Shown in pieces: positions 44,226 to 53,675 of a DNA stretch of 64,000 bases. The stretch comes from CBDCGJ01 sp965238305 (lineage in GTDB: Bacteria > Pseudomonadota > Alphaproteobacteria > GCA-2731375): positions 2,294,001 to 2,358,000 of the forward strand of contig CBDEHK010000001.1 of NCBI GenBank assembly GCA_965238305.1, in the 5' to 3' direction. Numbering within the stretch: position 1 is the first letter of the stretch; each line of letters begins with the position of its first letter. The notes under the pieces were generated by a model that did not search any database, had not been told where the DNA came from, and saw only the letters and a program-made list of their open reading frames with translations. The position numbers and the translations under genes were made by a program.

Positions 44226-44693
44226 TTATTCTTCTTCTCCGATCAATTCAGCTGGAGCGGATCCGGTCGCTCCAGATTGACTTGCTGTTCTGCCAGCCAC
44301 ACTCGGTGAAACGCTTGAGCTGACGCGGGTACATAAATCACCAGTGCAGCTGACGGTGGATTCCTGAGCGCCACGGTGAACAATAACGTGTCTAGTTTTC
44401 TGTCTTGTTACGAGGATATTTCTCGACAGCATCAATTTTCCATTGGTGTCGTACATCAGAAGATTTGTCTCTCCTGGAGCAAGCCCCACTAGGAAAACGC
44501 GATTGTTTGTTTCCATGATTATGTCCGCAATACCAGGATTTCCGACAAGAATTAAATCCGGCTGTTTGTTAATCCGCATAGGTTTGGTTTTGCCGACTTC
44601 AACTTTGATATAGCCACCGCCAGCAGCAACGGGTGCGATGAATAAACACGCGATAACTGCTATGATTATACCCTTAAGTCCAATCTGTTTCAT
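44226..44693 (-). CDS. Stand-alone secretin N-domain (CpaC-N-like) periplasmic protein
   Basis: A 155-residue exported protein with a signal peptide (LKGIIIAVIACLFIAPVAAGG). Residues about 30-110 match the N-terminal domain of CpaC/RcpA-type secretins: IKVEVGKTKPMRINKQPDLI, NPGIADIIMET, RVFLVGLAPGETNLLMYD. The same pattern (GNPGIADIVVKTPRRIYLLG) appears in the full secretin at 50338-51768. There is no secretin pore domain. The tail is Ser/Thr/Ala-rich with two Cys (VSCTGDLCT) that could form a disulphide. It probably joins the Tad secretin in the periplasm. Confidence 0.83.
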   Translation of the reverse strand: MKQIGLKGIIIAVIACLFIAPVAAGGGYIKVEVGKTKPMRINKQPDLILVGNPGIADIIMETNNRVFLVGLAPGETNLLMYDTNGKLMLSRNILVTRQKTRHVIVHRGAQESTVSCTGDLCTRVSSSVSPSVAGRTASQSGATGSAPAELIGEEE

Positions 44694-44861
44694 TGCTCTT
44701 TCCTACTTCCTAGATCAACTCAATACAAAATCAAGCATATTGTATACGAACGACATGACCGCGCTGTTCGCCATTTAATACACCAATCGTTTCATCTCGA
44801 ATACCGGCGATCGTATATTCAAAATTGCTACACGTATTCCCTATAGCTTCGGACAACGTCA

Positions 44862-45836
44862 TTATTTCAGCGCCAATGTTCTGACAATATTGATGCCAGC
44901 AGGCCCCATGATAATGACAAACAATACCGGTAAGAAAAACACGATCATCGGCACTGTCAATTGAGCGGGAAGGGCACCTGCCTTCTTTTCAGCGCGGTTC
45001 ATCCTGGCTTCACGTTGTTCTTGCGACAACACTTTTAATGCCATAGCGATCGGCGTCCCGTATTTTTCGGTTTGAATTAACGCGGTAGTCAAGGAACGAA
45101 CGGATTGAAGATCGGTTCGATTGAAGAACCCTTCCAAAGCATCGGTTCGGCTGGGTAAAAATGCAAGTTCCGCCGAAGTGAGGCCAATTTCTTCCGCAAG
45201 TTCAAGAGATTCTTCTTGAATTTCATCTGAGACACGAGCGAACGCACCTTCCATCGACAAGCCGGCTTCGACGCAAATTACCATAAGATCGAGTGCATCG
45301 GGAAATTGACGGGTGATCGCCTGTTGTCGTTTCGATTTCATGTTTTTGACTATAATAAACGGCATGAAAAACCCAAGCAGCATCGCGCCAAGCACAATCA
45401 AACCGCGTGATAAATATGTAAGATCGGTTTTAATGACAAAAAACATGTAAATCGCCGATACAATTCCAAGAATTATCGGGGCTACAAACCGGAAGAAGGC
45501 GTAAGTATATATTGGTCCTTGGCCACGTAGACCGGCTTGCGCCATAAACATCCTCATTTTGTCGCCGTCTGCCGGGTTCATTAGGCGAAAACGTTCAACA
45601 AGGCTACGTATGACGGAGCGACCTTGGTTTAGACGAACCTGAGAAGTTTGCACTTTACTATGTTGCGCTACCGCGGCGGCTTGAAGCTCTTCTCTACGTT
45701 TGGTGACTTGTTTTAACCGGGACGCCCCTTGGTCCCCTGCTAAAAGTGGGGCCCCTAACATAAAAATAGTCAAAAAGGCGCCAATCATCGCAACAGCGAG
45801 AATAATATTGTTAGGATCTGTTATTTGTTCAAGCAT
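44862..45836 (-). CDS. tadC: Tad inner-membrane platform protein TadC
   Basis: A 324-residue type II secretion F-domain protein. It has an N-terminal membrane helix (IILAVAMIGAFLTIFMLGAP), two central membrane helices, the cytoplasmic four-helix T2SSF domain (FPDALDLMVICVEAGLSMEGAF, LTTALIQTEKYGTPIAMALK) and a C-terminal helix (LTVPMIVFFLPVLFVIIMGPAG). With TadB it forms the platform on which the CpaF ATPase works. The stop of tadB and the start of this gene are directly adjacent (45837/45836). Confidence 0.95.
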   Translation of the reverse strand: MLEQITDPNNIILAVAMIGAFLTIFMLGAPLLAGDQGASRLKQVTKRREELQAAAVAQHSKVQTSQVRLNQGRSVIRSLVERFRLMNPADGDKMRMFMAQAGLRGQGPIYTYAFFRFVAPIILGIVSAIYMFFVIKTDLTYLSRGLIVLGAMLLGFFMPFIIVKNMKSKRQQAITRQFPDALDLMVICVEAGLSMEGAFARVSDEIQEESLELAEEIGLTSAELAFLPSRTDALEGFFNRTDLQSVRSLTTALIQTEKYGTPIAMALKVLSQEQREARMNRAEKKAGALPAQLTVPMIVFFLPVLFVIIMGPAGINIVRTLALK

Positions 45837-46853
45837 CTAAATATCGAAGTTTATCATTTGTTTCATTATGAAAATTCCCGCCGACATCCAAAGCGCGCTA
45901 CCGATTAGCATGGCTTGACCCGGTGTACTCGTGAACAATATGCTCATATAACTTGGGTTCAATATGAACAACGCACTTGCTACCAGGAAAGGAAGGGAGC
46001 CGATAATTGTTGCTGAAGCTTTCGCTTCCGATGACAGAGCTTGAATTTTGTCGCGCAATTTTTTGCGTTCACGCAAAACCATCGCTAAATTAGCCAAAGT
46101 GTCAGCCAGATTACCACCAGTTTGAGATTGAATATTCAGTACAATGTTAAAATATCGAAACTCCGGTGTCGGCATATTCTCTTCAGCTCGTTGTAGCGCT
46201 TGTTCTAAGCTTAATCCTACTTTAGTCGCGTCTACAACCTGGGTAAATATCGGGCGAACTGGGTCTGGACTTTCATTGCTGATAATATTCAAACATTCTC
46301 CAACAGGCAGTCCGGAACGAATACCGCGAATTATTACGTCTACAGTATCAGCAAACAAAAGCGTAAATTTTTTCGTTCTTCGTTTGCCCATGAATCGCAC
46401 GATCCAGAGTGGCAGGCCAAACCCAATAGTCAATCCAAATGGGATTAAGCCAATAATTGGCAGGGCCATGAACAGATAGAATATGCATGCCAGTACAAAC
46501 AAGCCACCGCAGAAAAGAAAAAACTGCTGTAAACTGAATGACAGGCCCGCGCGTTTGATATCCTGTCGGTATTTATGCAGCCTAGAGGGTATTTCTTTCC
46601 TGCTCTCATCAACATCACGCAATCTTGCTTGAATATCGCGGCGGCGGGACCCACCACTTCTAATATTAGATTTACGTTTGGATTTTTTGCCTGAAGTCGG
46701 AGCTTGCCCTGCGATGACTTGCTTCATTCGCCGACGCGAGCGATTTCGCATACCCATTTGAGGGAAGACGACCAGTACAGCTAGAATTAATCCTGCCGCT
46801 GCCAAAGCTGCAATTATGATTACGATAGTCGCAGTGTTCAAACGAATCTCCAA
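45837..46853 (-). CDS. tadB: Tad inner-membrane platform protein TadB
   Basis: A 338-residue T2SSF-family membrane protein. An N-terminal helix (ATIVIIIAALAAAGLILAVL) is followed by a basic stretch (RRMKQ, SGKKSKRKS), two central helices, the T2SSF domain (LLFADTVDVIIRGIRSGLPV, NIQSQTGGNLADTLANL) and a last membrane span. It pairs with TadC. It lies 33 bases after cpaF in the same operon. Confidence 0.95.
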   Translation of the reverse strand: MEIRLNTATIVIIIAALAAAGLILAVLVVFPQMGMRNRSRRRMKQVIAGQAPTSGKKSKRKSNIRSGGSRRRDIQARLRDVDESRKEIPSRLHKYRQDIKRAGLSFSLQQFFLFCGGLFVLACIFYLFMALPIIGLIPFGLTIGFGLPLWIVRFMGKRRTKKFTLLFADTVDVIIRGIRSGLPVGECLNIISNESPDPVRPIFTQVVDATKVGLSLEQALQRAEENMPTPEFRYFNIVLNIQSQTGGNLADTLANLAMVLRERKKLRDKIQALSSEAKASATIIGSLPFLVASALFILNPSYMSILFTSTPGQAMLIGSALWMSAGIFIMKQMINFDI

Positions 46854-46886
46854 TATTGAAGCGACAAATTATTCTCGGCGATGGGG

Positions 46887-48311
46887 CTACATACCAAGTG
46901 CTCGCATGAGCTGCTCTTCCTTGCCGAAATATTTTATACGATCCCAGAATCCTGGGCGCAATCCGGTCGAACGGTGTCTTCCGGTGATGTATCCATTGTC
47001 GTCTTCACCTTCAATTTCGTATAACATTAAATCTTGAAGCGTGATCACATCTCCTTCCATGCCGACAATTTCGGTGACATGGGTAATCTTTCGACTACCG
47101 TCACGTAGTCTGGAAGTTTGCACAATCACGTTGATGGCACCGGCGATTTGTTCGCGAACCGCCTTAGAAGGTAGGCTGAAACCTGTCATCGCAATCATAT
47201 TCTCTATACGACTTAGAGCTTCGCGTGGATTATTGGCGTGAATAGTTCCCATCGAACCATCGTGCCCGGTATTCATCGCTTGCAAAAGATCGAACGCTTC
47301 CGGACCGCGCACCTCACCGACGATTATACGTTCAGGACGCATCCGCAAACAGTTTTTGACCAGATCGCGCATGGTGACTTCACCCTGCCCCTCCAGATTT
47401 GGAGGACGGGTTTCCAAGCGGACGACATGGGGCTGTTGTAACTGCAGCTCCGCTGAATCTTCGCAGGTTATTGTCCGCTCGCTAACTTCGATAAATTGCG
47501 TTAGGCAATTCAACAAGGTTGTTTTGCCGGAACCTGTGCCGCCAGATACCATCGTATTCAATCGACAATGACCAATAATTTCAAGCAATTCCGATCCCGA
47601 AGGGGTGACCGTGCCAAATTCGACCAATTTCGCCAAAGTTAATTTGTCTCGTTTAAACTTACGAATTGTCAATGCCGCGCCGTCCAAGGCGAGAGGTGGG
47701 ACAATAACGTTTACCCGGCTACCATCCAATAAGCGCGCATCGCAAATCGGGCTGGATTCATCAACCCGTCGACCGACCGCCGAGACGATACGTTGACAGA
47801 TATTCATCAATTGTGCTTCGTCGCGGAATTTTATGTCTGTAAGTTCGATCCTGCCATCGGTTTCGATGTAAACTTTTTTAGGACCATTGACCATTATATC
47901 CGCGATATCATCACGCGCCAACAGTGGCTCTAATGGGCCAAGTCCCAATACATCGTTACAGATATCTGTAATCAGGCGGGTTTGTTCCGCCGCGCTCAGC
48001 ACCAAATTTTGCAAGGCGATAATTTCGCCCACAATGTCGGTGATTTCTTCGCGAACTTGAGAAGACTGAAGTTTTCCGAGTTCTGTTAGGTCAACAGCGT
48101 CGACTAGTGCCGAAAATACTTTCTGCTTGGTGTCATTGTATTTGGCATCTTGGTCGGAAGTGACATTCTCAATTTCCGGTATCGGTGGGGGCACCGGTGG
48201 TGCACTTTCTACAACATCCAGCGATACAGGCTCCTCGGCGGCCGGCGTACGATTAGCTCCGGTGCGAGCCGGCTGTACTTCATTGGGCTTAGCGGATCTT
48301 TTGCCAAACAT
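46887..48311 (-). CDS. cpaF: Tad pilus assembly ATPase CpaF/TadA
   Basis: A 474-residue secretion ATPase that powers pilin polymerisation. A Pro/Glu-rich N-terminal tail (about 90 residues) precedes the ATPase. Walker A is SGGTGSGKTTLL, the Asp box is RTITCEDSAELQL, Walker B is RIIVGEVRGPEAFDLL and the His box is HDGSMGTIHANNPREAL. These are the hallmarks of the TadA/VirB11-like class. The operon position, between cpaE and tadB, is canonical. Confidence 0.97.
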   Translation of the reverse strand: MFGKRSAKPNEVQPARTGANRTPAAEEPVSLDVVESAPPVPPPIPEIENVTSDQDAKYNDTKQKVFSALVDAVDLTELGKLQSSQVREEITDIVGEIIALQNLVLSAAEQTRLITDICNDVLGLGPLEPLLARDDIADIMVNGPKKVYIETDGRIELTDIKFRDEAQLMNICQRIVSAVGRRVDESSPICDARLLDGSRVNVIVPPLALDGAALTIRKFKRDKLTLAKLVEFGTVTPSGSELLEIIGHCRLNTMVSGGTGSGKTTLLNCLTQFIEVSERTITCEDSAELQLQQPHVVRLETRPPNLEGQGEVTMRDLVKNCLRMRPERIIVGEVRGPEAFDLLQAMNTGHDGSMGTIHANNPREALSRIENMIAMTGFSLPSKAVREQIAGAINVIVQTSRLRDGSRKITHVTEIVGMEGDVITLQDLMLYEIEGEDDNGYITGRHRSTGLRPGFWDRIKYFGKEEQLMRALGM

Positions 48312-48325
48312 TATCTACTCTTCAA

Positions 48326-49450
48326 CTAAACTTTCAAAAATCCGAGTTTCTTACGTTTCTTTTTCCTCAATGCACTGCGTCCCGACAAGTGCATAACAAA
48401 TTCACGCAATGCTTCAATCAGTTTATGCCGATTATTCACTTCTGCCAACATCTGGCCATTATTCGACGCTTCACCGAACAACCCTGGCTCATAGTTTAGG
48501 GTCGTTGTCGGTTCACTGCCGAGCGCGTCCTCAACATCGCCAATAGTGAATTCGGACTTCTTATTTGCGCCGAATTTGTTCAGCACTGTGTGAATAGGCG
48601 CGTGATCATCTCGCTGCGCCTTCAAATGGTCAATTATTGATCGAGAATCACGCAAGCTAGCTAAATCAGGCGTGATTGAAATGACTGTGTGATCAGCGTC
48701 AAGTAAAATTTGTCTTGCCCAAGGAGTCCAAAGATGAGGGATATCGATAACGACAAAGCTTGCTGTACTCCGGGCCAGATCAAGAATTCTCTCAAAACCA
48801 TCCGTTGTTACACGATCCTCACCGGACAGACGATTTGTCGAACCGAGAAGTTTTAGCTTATCGCTTTGTTCATAGTAAAACCGTTCTAACAATACACTAT
48901 CCAGCCTATCTGGGTCGTGAAGCGCATCTTGAATTCCTTGAGACAATTCGATATTGAAACCTAACGCAGTTGTCCAAAAAGGCAGATCAAGGTCTATCAG
49001 AATTACATCTTCTTCGGCGTCATTCGCCAAATGCCAGGCGACATTTTGCGCTATTGTACTGGATCCGACGCCGCCGCGACTGCCATAAAACGCTGCTATT
49101 TGACCCGAGGGCGGGGCATCTGGATCGACAAAGATAGACGTAATCGTGTCGTGAATTTCGCGTGGCGCGACTGGTTTGACTAGATATTCTGCGACACCTC
49201 GACGTATCAAATCACGATAGAGCTGAACGTCATTCAACTCGCCAAGCAACAACAAATGTGTACCAGCATCGCAAACTTCGGCCAAGGCATCGATCTCACC
49301 AATGAGATCGTCGCCAGCAGCCGCTGTATCGAGGATTATTAGGTGAGGCGTTGCGTTTTTTTGGTAAAAGGAAACCGCAGCTTCGTATCCACCGATTTCA
49401 ACATCGATTACAGATTTTGAGAGTTTTCTGTCACTAAGGCCTTCACGCAC
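48326..49450 (-). CDS. cpaE: Tad assembly protein CpaE/TadZ
   Basis: A polar-localisation ParA/MinD-like ATPase of the Tad system: receiver-like N-domain, then an ATPase domain with FYGSRGGVGSSTIAQN (deviant Walker A), DLDLPFWTTAL and VVIDIPHLW. The GTG at 49450 yields 374 residues but cuts off the first beta-strand of the receiver-like domain. The same frame continues upstream through VNIQAWVRDEEAQRT to an ATT codon at 49504 with AAAGGA eight bases before it. No ATG, GTG or TTG lies in that stretch. The true start may therefore be the rare ATT (392 residues). Confidence 0.93.
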   Translation of the reverse strand: MREGLSDRKLSKSVIDVEIGGYEAAVSFYQKNATPHLIILDTAAAGDDLIGEIDALAEVCDAGTHLLLLGELNDVQLYRDLIRRGVAEYLVKPVAPREIHDTITSIFVDPDAPPSGQIAAFYGSRGGVGSSTIAQNVAWHLANDAEEDVILIDLDLPFWTTALGFNIELSQGIQDALHDPDRLDSVLLERFYYEQSDKLKLLGSTNRLSGEDRVTTDGFERILDLARSTASFVVIDIPHLWTPWARQILLDADHTVISITPDLASLRDSRSIIDHLKAQRDDHAPIHTVLNKFGANKKSEFTIGDVEDALGSEPTTTLNYEPGLFGEASNNGQMLAEVNNRHKLIEALREFVMHLSGRSALRKKKRKKLGFLKV

Positions 49451-49663
49451 AGTTCTTTGCGCTTCTTCGTCACGAACCCAGGCCTGAATATTTACCCTAA
49501 GAATAACGACAGTCCTTTCCCAGTTGTGGAGGCATTCAATCGAAACTCAAATCATTCCGTTGGTTCTTGCCGCCTAAATCACGCGTAATTATTTAACTAA
49601 TCACCAATTACAATTTTGCACTTTTATAAAACGATAATGGATAAAAGATACAATCCTAATTTA

Positions 49664-50323
49664 TTATTCTTCTGGAGCTCTATCCTCGCCAAAACGATAA
49701 TCCTCGACTTGCTTCCCAGCCACATTGCCATCCGGTTTTGTGGGGATACGTCCCTTCACCAAATCAGCTGGATTTGACATCATCAAAGCGATGTTATTCA
49801 TGACGCTGCAGCCCAAATCAGACGCAACTTTGTTCTCCGGATTATAACTTGGTTTCGGTAAAAATTTGCCACAATTTGGCAGCGTAACCGAATATGCTTC
49901 ATAACTCATTACGACTGGACTTTTTTGATCTCCAAGTTTTGCAATTCTCAAATCCAGCTCTTCTGTTCGAATGCCGGATTGCAGCGAATATTTGCGAATA
50001 GACTCGGCGTTAGAAATTGCTTTCATTCGATCGCCCCCTTCGGGGACAATGATTGTAAATGCGCCACTCCCATTTGCAACGAATTGAGCGGCAAATTCAT
50101 CTAATTTTTTCAGCTCGCCAACGGCCAAACCCGCCTCACCGTCGCCTTGAGACATGGTTTCCGATACCATTTCACTCGAAACATCGTGACCCTTTGTTAT
50201 ATATGCATCATTCACGGCCGGATAGTGTACAAGAGGGCCACTTGAACAGCTGATAAGTGTCCCGCCGATTGCCGCGGCCAACATCATGCGCAGAATATTT
50301 TGTTTCGATTTGAGAACTGCCAT
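49664..50323 (-). CDS. cpaD: Tad pilus lipoprotein CpaD
   Basis: A 219-residue outer-membrane-associated lipoprotein of the Tad system. The signal peptide ends in the lipobox TLISC (Cys26). The mature part carries the CpaD pattern: FTIIVPEGGDRM, the RKYSLQSGIRTEEL segment, and the Cys-containing PNCGKFL and SDLGCSVMNNIALMMSNPADL. Three in-frame starts exist (GTG 50341, ATG 50338, ATG 50323). ATG 50323 is chosen because GGAGG (50336-50332) lies eight bases before it. If the earlier ones are used, the start overlaps the cpaC stop by up to four bases. Confidence 0.92.
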   Translation of the reverse strand: MAVLKSKQNILRMMLAAAIGGTLISCSSGPLVHYPAVNDAYITKGHDVSSEMVSETMSQGDGEAGLAVGELKKLDEFAAQFVANGSGAFTIIVPEGGDRMKAISNAESIRKYSLQSGIRTEELDLRIAKLGDQKSPVVMSYEAYSVTLPNCGKFLPKPSYNPENKVASDLGCSVMNNIALMMSNPADLVKGRIPTKPDGNVAGKQVEDYRFGEDRAPEE

Positions 50324-50337
50324 CTTCCTCGCCTCCA

Positions 50338-51768
50338 TCACTGTAAAATGTAACCAATGGGGCCCTTGAGGTCTCGGGCAAGAGAATTATTTCCAGGCAC
50401 GCCGAAGCGAGACTGAATGCGTCCAAGAGCGTATAAATCATAATCACTTGGTGCGCCGATATTGTCGATCGGTGTTTTTATGTCGCCTCGATTTTGGATC
50501 GGTTTCACGAGAGATGCAGTGACCACAACAATCATCTCAATATCGCTGATATCCGTTTGATTTTGCCTGAATAACGCACCCAGCAACGGTACGTCTTTTA
50601 GTCCAGGTACACCTTCGACGGTCGTGTTCGTTGTTCGCTGGATAAGACCCGCCATCATCATACTGCCGCCAGAAGGAAGTTCAACTGTCGATTCGGCCCT
50701 GCGTATTGAGCGACCAGATATGGCGAAATTATCAACAATTATTTGACCGCGATTGCTAATGTCACTGATTTCCGTTGCGACACGCAACGAAATTCTTCCA
50801 GAATTGAGCACTACGGGTGTGAATTCGAGTTCTACGCCGAAAGTTTGAAACTGAACAGTAATACCGTTGTCACCATCGGACACCGGTACCGGAAAATCAC
50901 CGCCCGCCAGGAAACTAGCTGTTTGTCCGGAAATTGCTGTCAAATTTGGCTCTGCCAAAACTTTCAATAATCCGTTATTTTCCAGTGCCTGAATTGTCAA
51001 CGCTAACGTGTCGCCACTGGAATTACTATACTGAAGCGCCAGGCTACCATAGGATGATCCCAATGTGCCCGCAACGGCACTCACTACCAAATCGCCAGAT
51101 GTTATGGTATTTATCGCCCCAGTTAGCGCATTGAACAAATTGATCCCGAACTGTTTTAATACTGTCCGGCTTGCCTCAGCGACGCGGACTTGTAGAAGTA
51201 CTTGTTGATCTTCGACAACGTTCAGCATGCTAATAATATCATCTTCGTCGCCACTATGCGTTATCGCAACGAGCCGAGCCCATTCGGCATGTTCCGGGGA
51301 GCGCACGGTCCCTTTAAGGAACACACGGGAACCAACTGTCGACAACGTAATATTATGATTGGGGATAATTTCATCAAGTGCTTCTTGCAAACCTGCCAAG
51401 TCACGGCCAACTTCAATCTCGGCGCGAAGTACTTCATTTCCAGTCGCATCAAAGAAGAAAGCATTGGTGCTTCCGACAGCGCGTCCGAGCAGGTATATGC
51501 GCCGCGGTGTCTTAACAACTATGTCAGCGATACCAGGATTTCCGATAAGCACGTCGGCGACATCCACCGGCAGCTCAATAATTCTCGCCTTGTTGTTAGC
51601 TACCTTAATAACGCGCGATCCGGCAGTGCCGTTGGCATGAATAGAACTTACAGTTGGCACGCTGCTTTTTTTCGACTGCGCGACGGCTTGTGAGCCGGCT
51701 GCAATACTAAGAGCAATACCAATTGCGACAGACAAGCTTCTAAAACTCATTGTTTGATTTACCAACAT
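50338..51768 (-). CDS. cpaC: Tad secretin CpaC/RcpA
   Basis: The outer-membrane channel of the Tad pilus, 476 residues from ATG 51768 (another ATG at 51750 keeps the signal peptide). Signal peptide: VAIGIALSIAAGSQAVAQ. The N-terminal domain contains GNPGIADIVVKTPRRIYLLG, followed by a BON-like domain (VFLKGTVRSPEHAEWARLV). The secretin core has VPVSDGDNGITVQF and ends with VPGLKDVPLLGALFRQ. The frame is open upstream into cpaB, but the start eight bases after the cpaB stop is preferred. Confidence 0.95.
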   Translation of the reverse strand: MLVNQTMSFRSLSVAIGIALSIAAGSQAVAQSKKSSVPTVSSIHANGTAGSRVIKVANNKARIIELPVDVADVLIGNPGIADIVVKTPRRIYLLGRAVGSTNAFFFDATGNEVLRAEIEVGRDLAGLQEALDEIIPNHNITLSTVGSRVFLKGTVRSPEHAEWARLVAITHSGDEDDIISMLNVVEDQQVLLQVRVAEASRTVLKQFGINLFNALTGAINTITSGDLVVSAVAGTLGSSYGSLALQYSNSSGDTLALTIQALENNGLLKVLAEPNLTAISGQTASFLAGGDFPVPVSDGDNGITVQFQTFGVELEFTPVVLNSGRISLRVATEISDISNRGQIIVDNFAISGRSIRRAESTVELPSGGSMMMAGLIQRTTNTTVEGVPGLKDVPLLGALFRQNQTDISDIEMIVVVTASLVKPIQNRGDIKTPIDNIGAPSDYDLYALGRIQSRFGVPGNNSLARDLKGPIGYILQ

Positions 51769-51775
51769 CACAAAA

Positions 51776-53326
51776 TCACTCGGACTTACTTTGTTCAGGT
51801 ACGACAACGACAACTGGCTCATTTTTGTCAGATTCTGATGTAATCACTCGACCTTTCGGGCCTCGGCCAGAAGCATAACCCACTATATTCGGAACATTTG
51901 CGCCATAGATGCGAACCCGGGACTGTCCTTGTCCTTGTCGGTCGAGATCGCGACTGTGCTTTACTAACGAGGAAACGGGGTCTCGGGTGTAAGAATCTGC
52001 GTAAGCTTTGCTAGATTCAAGATCTGTCGCATATGCCGGGCCGATCACATTATCATCTCGCCTGCGTACCAGGAAAGTGAAAAACCCCATTGTCCTTGCT
52101 ACCAGCATTTTCTGTGCTTGGTTTGCTGTAAATTCAAGCGTCAACGACCCAGGACTATTGATAGAAATAACGCGGACATTTGAAAATATCGTTTCTGTAA
52201 CGCGACGAGCAGGAACGTTAAATTGGTTTGGTAGAGCCCTAACTATTTGCGTCATCAGCACGTCGATACGGTCGCCAGGCGACACAAACTGGGTTGCACC
52301 GCCCACGTTCACAGCGCGCATGCCTGGCTGAAGAGCCTGCGTCATAAACCCTTGTTGATCTTTGCGCATGATATCATCGATCAATATTGCCTGGCCTGCT
52401 TTCATATCCTTCAACACTAGGCCGCCATTGAACGCCGCATCGGAATTTGGCCGGCGTTGAATTTGGCCATCCATCCTGGTATCCGTTGGAAAAACGCGCC
52501 ATTCATAGTCTACATCGCGAATTAATGTGCCACGCGGCAAATCAGTCTTTGCCACCATTATCACGGGATTTCCATGTGCACGGGCTCGCGTCCATTCGCT
52601 AATCTCCCAAGTGGAAGTAAATGGATCTAGCTTTTCTTCTTTGGGATCGCGGGCCAAACTACGCACGACTAAACGAATTTGTCCCACACGCGTCGCGATC
52701 GCCAAACGCTCAACATTTTTTGGCGTAACTTCGACGGTTATTGTTTTAGAGCGAGATGCCGCCTTGCCACCGTCCGACACACGACTGTCGAGGGCCAAAA
52801 TGCGGACATTTTGCATAATTGTTTCGCTGATGAACGGTTTGAATCCAGAGCCGCCTTTCAGTGTCAGCACTAAATCGACATGCATGCCTGGCAGGACAAA
52901 ACTGGCTGTACTTGTTATTGGGCTCACTCTGAGCGTGAATGCACGCATGCCTGGCTTCAACGCACCAGGCAAGAAGCCGGGGGTCCCAGGTTTTATAAGT
53001 TTACTTTCCAAAATCGGCTCACCGGCGTTAAAAAGCGACTTAACTGCGGAACCGATATAATTCTCAATTTTTGTTTCTTTGGAACGGACAATAAAACTCT
53101 CGTTCGACGAGCTTTTCGGCCAAGACCGCCAGACAAAATGTTCGCCTGTGATAATCAAACCGGCTGGAAGAGCCCGATCAGCAACCAGAACTTCAATCGT
53201 TTCCACGTCGGAAGTTGAAGCTTCTTGATCTTCTTCATTTCGATCAATAAGGAGACTAACTAAAAATGCAGTAATGCCGGCAACGGCTAACGCTGCGACA
53301 ATGAGTATCACCCGTGCGAGATTCAA
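51776..53326 (-). CDS. cpaB: Tad pilus assembly protein CpaB/RcpC
   Basis: A periplasmic protein anchored by an N-terminal helix (LIVAALAVAGITAFLVSLL). It has a SAF domain (VLVADRALPAGLIITGEHFV) and the RcpC domain (PGMRAFTLRVSPIT). At 516 residues it is longer than many CpaB proteins (about 300). A second SAF-like repeat is present (MVAKTDLPRGTLIRDVDYEW and GMRAVNVGGATQFVSPGDRI), so the SAF-RcpC unit seems duplicated. The tail is basic and Gly-rich. It lies directly upstream of cpaC. Confidence 0.92.
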   Translation of the reverse strand: MNLARVILIVAALAVAGITAFLVSLLIDRNEEDQEASTSDVETIEVLVADRALPAGLIITGEHFVWRSWPKSSSNESFIVRSKETKIENYIGSAVKSLFNAGEPILESKLIKPGTPGFLPGALKPGMRAFTLRVSPITSTASFVLPGMHVDLVLTLKGGSGFKPFISETIMQNVRILALDSRVSDGGKAASRSKTITVEVTPKNVERLAIATRVGQIRLVVRSLARDPKEEKLDPFTSTWEISEWTRARAHGNPVIMVAKTDLPRGTLIRDVDYEWRVFPTDTRMDGQIQRRPNSDAAFNGGLVLKDMKAGQAILIDDIMRKDQQGFMTQALQPGMRAVNVGGATQFVSPGDRIDVLMTQIVRALPNQFNVPARRVTETIFSNVRVISINSPGSLTLEFTANQAQKMLVARTMGFFTFLVRRRDDNVIGPAYATDLESSKAYADSYTRDPVSSLVKHSRDLDRQGQGQSRVRIYGANVPNIVGYASGRGPKGRVITSESDKNEPVVVVVPEQSKSE

Positions 53327-53675
53327 GTTTACACCCTACTCTAGTTCTTAAACCCGCGCGGTCAAACCGCGCCCCAAATGCCGAATTTTCGTCAACTTCA
53401 GTTTAATCAAGATACTAAGTTCGACATCCCACACAATACAAAAGTAAACTACCGCTTCCTCAATGCACTTACACAAGATACGAAAGCGAAGCACAATGAC
53501 TTTTGAAATCAAATTATGCGCTCAATTATGATTCCGCGTCAACCGCAACAGTATCGATAATGATTTCATTCAAATACTGCGCGTTCACTACTGTGTTAAT
53601 AATGACACGATTGTTGGAACCCTAGTACGATTGCTTAAATAGAATAGAACAAATCAAATCGAAGTCTATGAGAAC
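53327..53675 (-). other. Intergenic region between cpaA and cpaB, with a GC hairpin
   Basis: A 349-base AT-rich stretch in which I find no Flp-pilin-like reading frame on either strand, although flp is often near cpaA. A small perfect hairpin, GCGCGGT/ACCGCGC (53356-53372, three-base loop), lies 30 bases upstream of the cpaB start. It has no good T tract on the minus strand, so a leader structure is as likely as an attenuator or terminator. The rest is featureless to me. Confidence 0.6.

Noticed and set aside
53327..53675. Possible Flp pilin gene between cpaA and cpaB
   Set aside because: Neither strand shows a short frame with a Gly-x-x-x-Glu-Tyr type leader and hydrophobic helix.
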